A stretch of 16,883 bases of DNA from JAZDKP01 sp043802925 (GTDB lineage Bacteria; Fibrobacterota; OXYB2-FULL-49-7; JAEUSG01): NCBI GenBank assembly GCA_043802925.1, contig JAZDKP010000033.1, forward strand, positions 1 to 16,883, written 5' to 3'. Below, one piece after another: positions 14,553 to 16,883 of this stretch (positions within the stretch are counted from its first letter, which is position 1; every line of letters begins with the position of its first letter). The translations under genes and the position numbers were made by a program. The notes under the pieces were generated by a model. That model saw only the letters and a program-made list of their open reading frames with translations. It ran no database searches and was not told where the DNA came from.

Positions 14553-16660
14553 AAATCGCCGCGTTCGTCGCGCTCTTCGCATTCGCGGCATCGGTTCAGG
14601 CCGCGCCTGTCCCGTCGTCCAAAGGCGGCCTCATCAAACGGAAAATCCTCGCCCTCTACAACAGCAACGGCAACAGTGACTACCGGCAGTCCAACATCCA
14701 CAACTATGCGGAAACCGTGCTGGGCCACCTGGGCTACATCCCCGTTCCCTTTGACGTGGCGCAAGGCCCGCCCGATTCCATTGCCGCGGACGTGGGCGCA
14801 ATCGTCTCCTGGTTCGAAGGCACTTCCATGCCCGCACCGGACCGCTACCTCGCTTTCCTCCACCGCTGTCTCAACCACAACGTGCGCGTGGTCATGCTCG
14901 ATAATCCCGGTTTTTTTGCTGACAGCCGTACCGGTGTCAAAACGGCCCGTGCCGACGTAAACCGCCTCTTTGCCCGTCTCGGCCTGCGGTACGAAGGCGA
15001 TTACGAAGACAACCCGCTGTTTATTGACATCGTGAAATACGACACGCAGATGATCGGTTTTGAGCGGCCGCTCGAACGCAGGGCGCTCGAATACGAGCGG
15101 CTCGTTTCCACCGGAAAAGCCAACGCTGTTTTTTTGAGCCTCGCACTCGCCCAAAAGCAGGGCAGCCGTTCCGATGTGGTCGTTGTAACACCGCAGGGCG
15201 GCGTGGTCTTTGGCAGCCATATCCTCTACCGCCAGCCTTACGATGACGCGGACAACGCGGCGCAGGTGGTGCGCTGGGTTCTCAACCCGTTCCGATTTTT
15301 CAAGCAGGCGCTCCAGCCAACGGTCTCCCCGGTCATGGACATTGCCGTGCGCCAGGGGCGGCGGATGCTGATGTCGCATATCGATGGCGACGGTTTTTTC
15401 AACATCTCCCAGGTTGACCGTAAGAGCTTTTCCGGAAAAATCATCGCGGACTCCGTGCTCACCGCGCTACCGCTCCCGGTTTCGATCTCGTTTATCGTGA
15501 GCGAAATCGATCCCGCGGTACAGAAGGACGCCCGGAAAATCTCGGCCGCCCGCGCCGTTGCGAAACTGGCCAACACCGAGGTGGCCTCCCATACCTACTC
15601 GCACCCCTTTGTCTGGAGCGAGGCGCAGAAAAAAAACTTCCAGGGGCAATATGACGTCTATGCGCTTCAGGTGCCCGGATACCAGTTCTCGCTGGAAAAG
15701 GAAATCATTGGTTCTCTCGCTCTCCTGAACGACTTTCTCACCCCGCTGAATAAAAAGAGCAGCCTCCTTTTCTGGTCCGGTAACTGCCTGCCCGAGGCCG
15801 ATGCGCTTGGACTTGCGAACGCGCGTGGCCTATTGGCCATCAACGGCGGCCAGACCCGGTTTGACGGCCGGTACGCATCGTACGCCGCGGTGAGCCCAAT
15901 CGGCCGGCCCGAAGGCCCCTATTTCCAAATCCATGCGCCCTCCAGCAACGAAAACATGTACACCAACCTCTGGCAGGGCCCCTTTAACGGCTACGAGAAT
16001 GTCATCGAGACATTCCGGAACACGGGAAAAGGAAGGATTCTCCGGCCCATTGACATCTATTATCATTTTTACAGCGGTGAACGGTTGGCCGGACTGGCCG
16101 CGGTGCGCAAGGTCTACGCCTGGGCGCTTGCGCAAAAAACCCATCCGGTCTTCACCTCTCTATACGTGGGCATCGCCCAAGGCTTCTATTCAGCCCGGCT
16201 CCAACAGCGCGGGGAAAACGACTTTGAAGTCCGTGACGCAGGCGACTGCCGGACTGTGCGGTTTGACGACACCCCGCTCTGGCCCGACCTTGTCGTTTCA
16301 ACCAATGTCACCGGGTTTTCACGGCTGAACGGTTCCCTTTACGTGTTCCTCGGCGAGGCCCCCTCGGCCCGGATACAGCTCACCGCGTCCCGGCCGTCAC
16401 GCCCCTGCCTTGCCAACGCGAGCATGGAAGTCACCGCATTCACGGTGACAAAGCGCGGCGGTTCTTTCTTCTTCACCCCGTACTCAGCGCCCGCGTTCGA
16501 CCTTTGGGCCGGACCTTCGGGCCGCACCGTGCGCCTGCAGGTAACCGGCGGCATCACGCAGACGCTCACAACACGGACGGACGCGGACGGCAAGGCCGCG
16601 TTCACCTGCAACGCGTTCACCCCCGGCCAACCCTGCCGGGCCGAATGGACAATCGAATGA
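14549..16660 (+). CDS. PelA-type polysaccharide deacetylase, exported
   Basis: A 703-aa secreted protein with a signal peptide (MKIAAFVALFAFAASVQA). Residues about 30-250 form an alpha/beta domain ('KILALYNSNGNSDYRQS', 'VGAIVSWFEGTS', 'VRVVMLDNPGFF') like the middle domain of PelA. Residues about 265-545 are the deacetylase: 'LMSHIDGDGFFN' with D279 and D281, 'EVASHTYSHPF' with H348 and H352 (the metal-binding H-x3-H pattern of NodB-type enzymes), 'LFWSGNCLPEADAL', 'LLAINGGQTRFDG', 'YFQIHAPSSNENMYTNLWQG' and 'RPIDIYYHFYSGE'. The last ~150 residues are beta-rich, resembling the jelly-roll end of PelA. In Pel synthesis this domain partly de-N-acetylates the polymer, giving it positive charge. 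It overlaps both neighbours by 4 bases. It equals PelA without its hydrolase domain, which is encoded just upstream. Confidence 0.88.
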   Translation: MKIAAFVALFAFAASVQAAPVPSSKGGLIKRKILALYNSNGNSDYRQSNIHNYAETVLGHLGYIPVPFDVAQGPPDSIAADVGAIVSWFEGTSMPAPDRYLAFLHRCLNHNVRVVMLDNPGFFADSRTGVKTARADVNRLFARLGLRYEGDYEDNPLFIDIVKYDTQMIGFERPLERRALEYERLVSTGKANAVFLSLALAQKQGSRSDVVVVTPQGGVVFGSHILYRQPYDDADNAAQVVRWVLNPFRFFKQALQPTVSPVMDIAVRQGRRMLMSHIDGDGFFNISQVDRKSFSGKIIADSVLTALPLPVSISFIVSEIDPAVQKDARKISAARAVAKLANTEVASHTYSHPFVWSEAQKKNFQGQYDVYALQVPGYQFSLEKEIIGSLALLNDFLTPLNKKSSLLFWSGNCLPEADALGLANARGLLAINGGQTRFDGRYASYAAVSPIGRPEGPYFQIHAPSSNENMYTNLWQGPFNGYENVIETFRNTGKGRILRPIDIYYHFYSGERLAGLAAVRKVYAWALAQKTHPVFTSLYVGIAQGFYSARLQQRGENDFEVRDAGDCRTVRFDDTPLWPDLVVSTNVTGFSRLNGSLYVFLGEAPSARIQLTASRPSRPCLANASMEVTAFTVTKRGGSFFFTPYSAPAFDLWAGPSGRTVRLQVTGGITQTLTTRTDADGKAAFTCNAFTPGQPCRAEWTIE

Positions 16661-16883
16661 AAGTCGCCTGGAGATACCTGGCCCTGTTTATAGCCGCGGT
16701 CGTGTGCGTGGCCGCGTTGATATTCCCCACGGGTGGGGAGTTGGGCGCACTGTTCGAAAAAAGCTGGCGGCTGAACGATGCGCGCGCCGAACTGGAGCGG
16801 ACGCTTGCCAAAAACCCGGACAACCGTTACGCGCTCGTCAACCTCGCCGACGTGAGCCGGCTCCAGGGCGACACACCGTCGGA
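16657..16883 (+). CDS. Membrane-anchored TPR protein, 3' partial (PelB- or PelE-like candidate)
   Basis: The start ATG overlaps the deacetylase stop by 4 bases, and 75 codons are visible before the window ends. Residues about 4-24 ('WRYLALFIAAVVCVAALIF') form one membrane helix. From about residue 33 a tetratricopeptide pattern follows: 'SWRLNDARAELERTLAKNPDNRYALVNLADVSRLQGD', with the typical N-P-D-N-x-x-A-L-x-N-L-A stretch. In Pel operons two components have this form: PelB (long periplasmic TPR scaffold with a C-terminal outer-membrane barrel, binds PelA) and PelE (shorter, inner membrane). The fragment cannot distinguish them; the position after the pelA equivalents favours PelB. TPR and membrane anchor are seen; the Pel assignment is inferred from context. 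Confidence 0.75.
   Translation, partial: MKVAWRYLALFIAAVVCVAALIFPTGGELGALFEKSWRLNDARAELERTLAKNPDNRYALVNLADVSRLQGDTPS

Noticed and set aside
1..16883. tRNA, rRNA, insertion sequences or phage genes
   Set aside because: No cloverleaf, rRNA signature, transposase or integrase motif, or terminal inverted repeats were noticed; the only mobile-type traces are the hsdM/yhcG cassette and the short palindromes.

Overview
The window comes from a GC-rich, double-membraned (Gram-negative type) bacterium. It carries outer-membrane assembly and lipid A genes, two signal-peptide-bearing export proteins and a lipoprotein. The fused lpxC-fabZ gene is typical of the Bacteroidota/Fibrobacterota and neighbouring phyla rather than of Proteobacteria. 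With the high GC and the gene order tamB-bamA-skp-lpxD-lpxC/fabZ-lpxA, I lean towards a Fibrobacterota-like or other FCB-related lineage, but the sequence alone does not settle this.

Region 1 (2-10920, + strand) is one tightly packed envelope operon. It runs from a TamB-like protein (5' end cut by the window edge) through BamA (795 aa, five POTRA domains), a Skp/OmpH chaperone, LpxD, a single-chain LpxC-FabZ and LpxA to a Gfo/Idh/MocA oxidoreductase. Genes overlap by 4 bases or sit 1-21 bases apart, so co-transcription is likely. The operon joins outer-membrane protein transport and insertion with the first acylation/deacetylation steps of lipid A. The oxidoreductase directly after lpxA raises the possibility of a modified (3-amino) UDP-GlcNAc substrate, but no aminotransferase partner is visible.

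Region 2 (10933-13623, - strand) looks accessory and rearranged. In the direction of transcription it holds a small STAS-domain protein, a 5' fragment of a type I methyltransferase gene (hsdM), a YhcG/DUF1016 PDDEXK nuclease-like protein and an EamA-type transporter. The hsdM fragment ends in a TAATG overlap with the yhcG start. Directly next to it, on the other strand, is what looks like the C-terminal helix-turn-helix of an AraC regulator. This marks a scar where at least two genes were broken. The yhcG gene carries two palindromes 36 nt apart, read in frame as a repeated peptide in its interdomain linker.

Region 3 (13624-16883, + strand) is the most interesting. An AT-rich divergent promoter with a perfect TATAAT and a tandem 8-nt repeat separates the STAS gene from an operon of at least three 4-base-overlapping genes: a GH114-type lipoprotein glycosidase, a 703-aa PelA-type polysaccharide deacetylase, and a membrane-anchored TPR protein that runs off the window. 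The first two correspond to the two halves of Pseudomonas PelA, here as separate genes. This is best read as the start of a Pel-like (GalNAc/GlcNAc-type) exopolysaccharide locus in a non-proteobacterial lineage, with the rest of the operon expected beyond the right edge.
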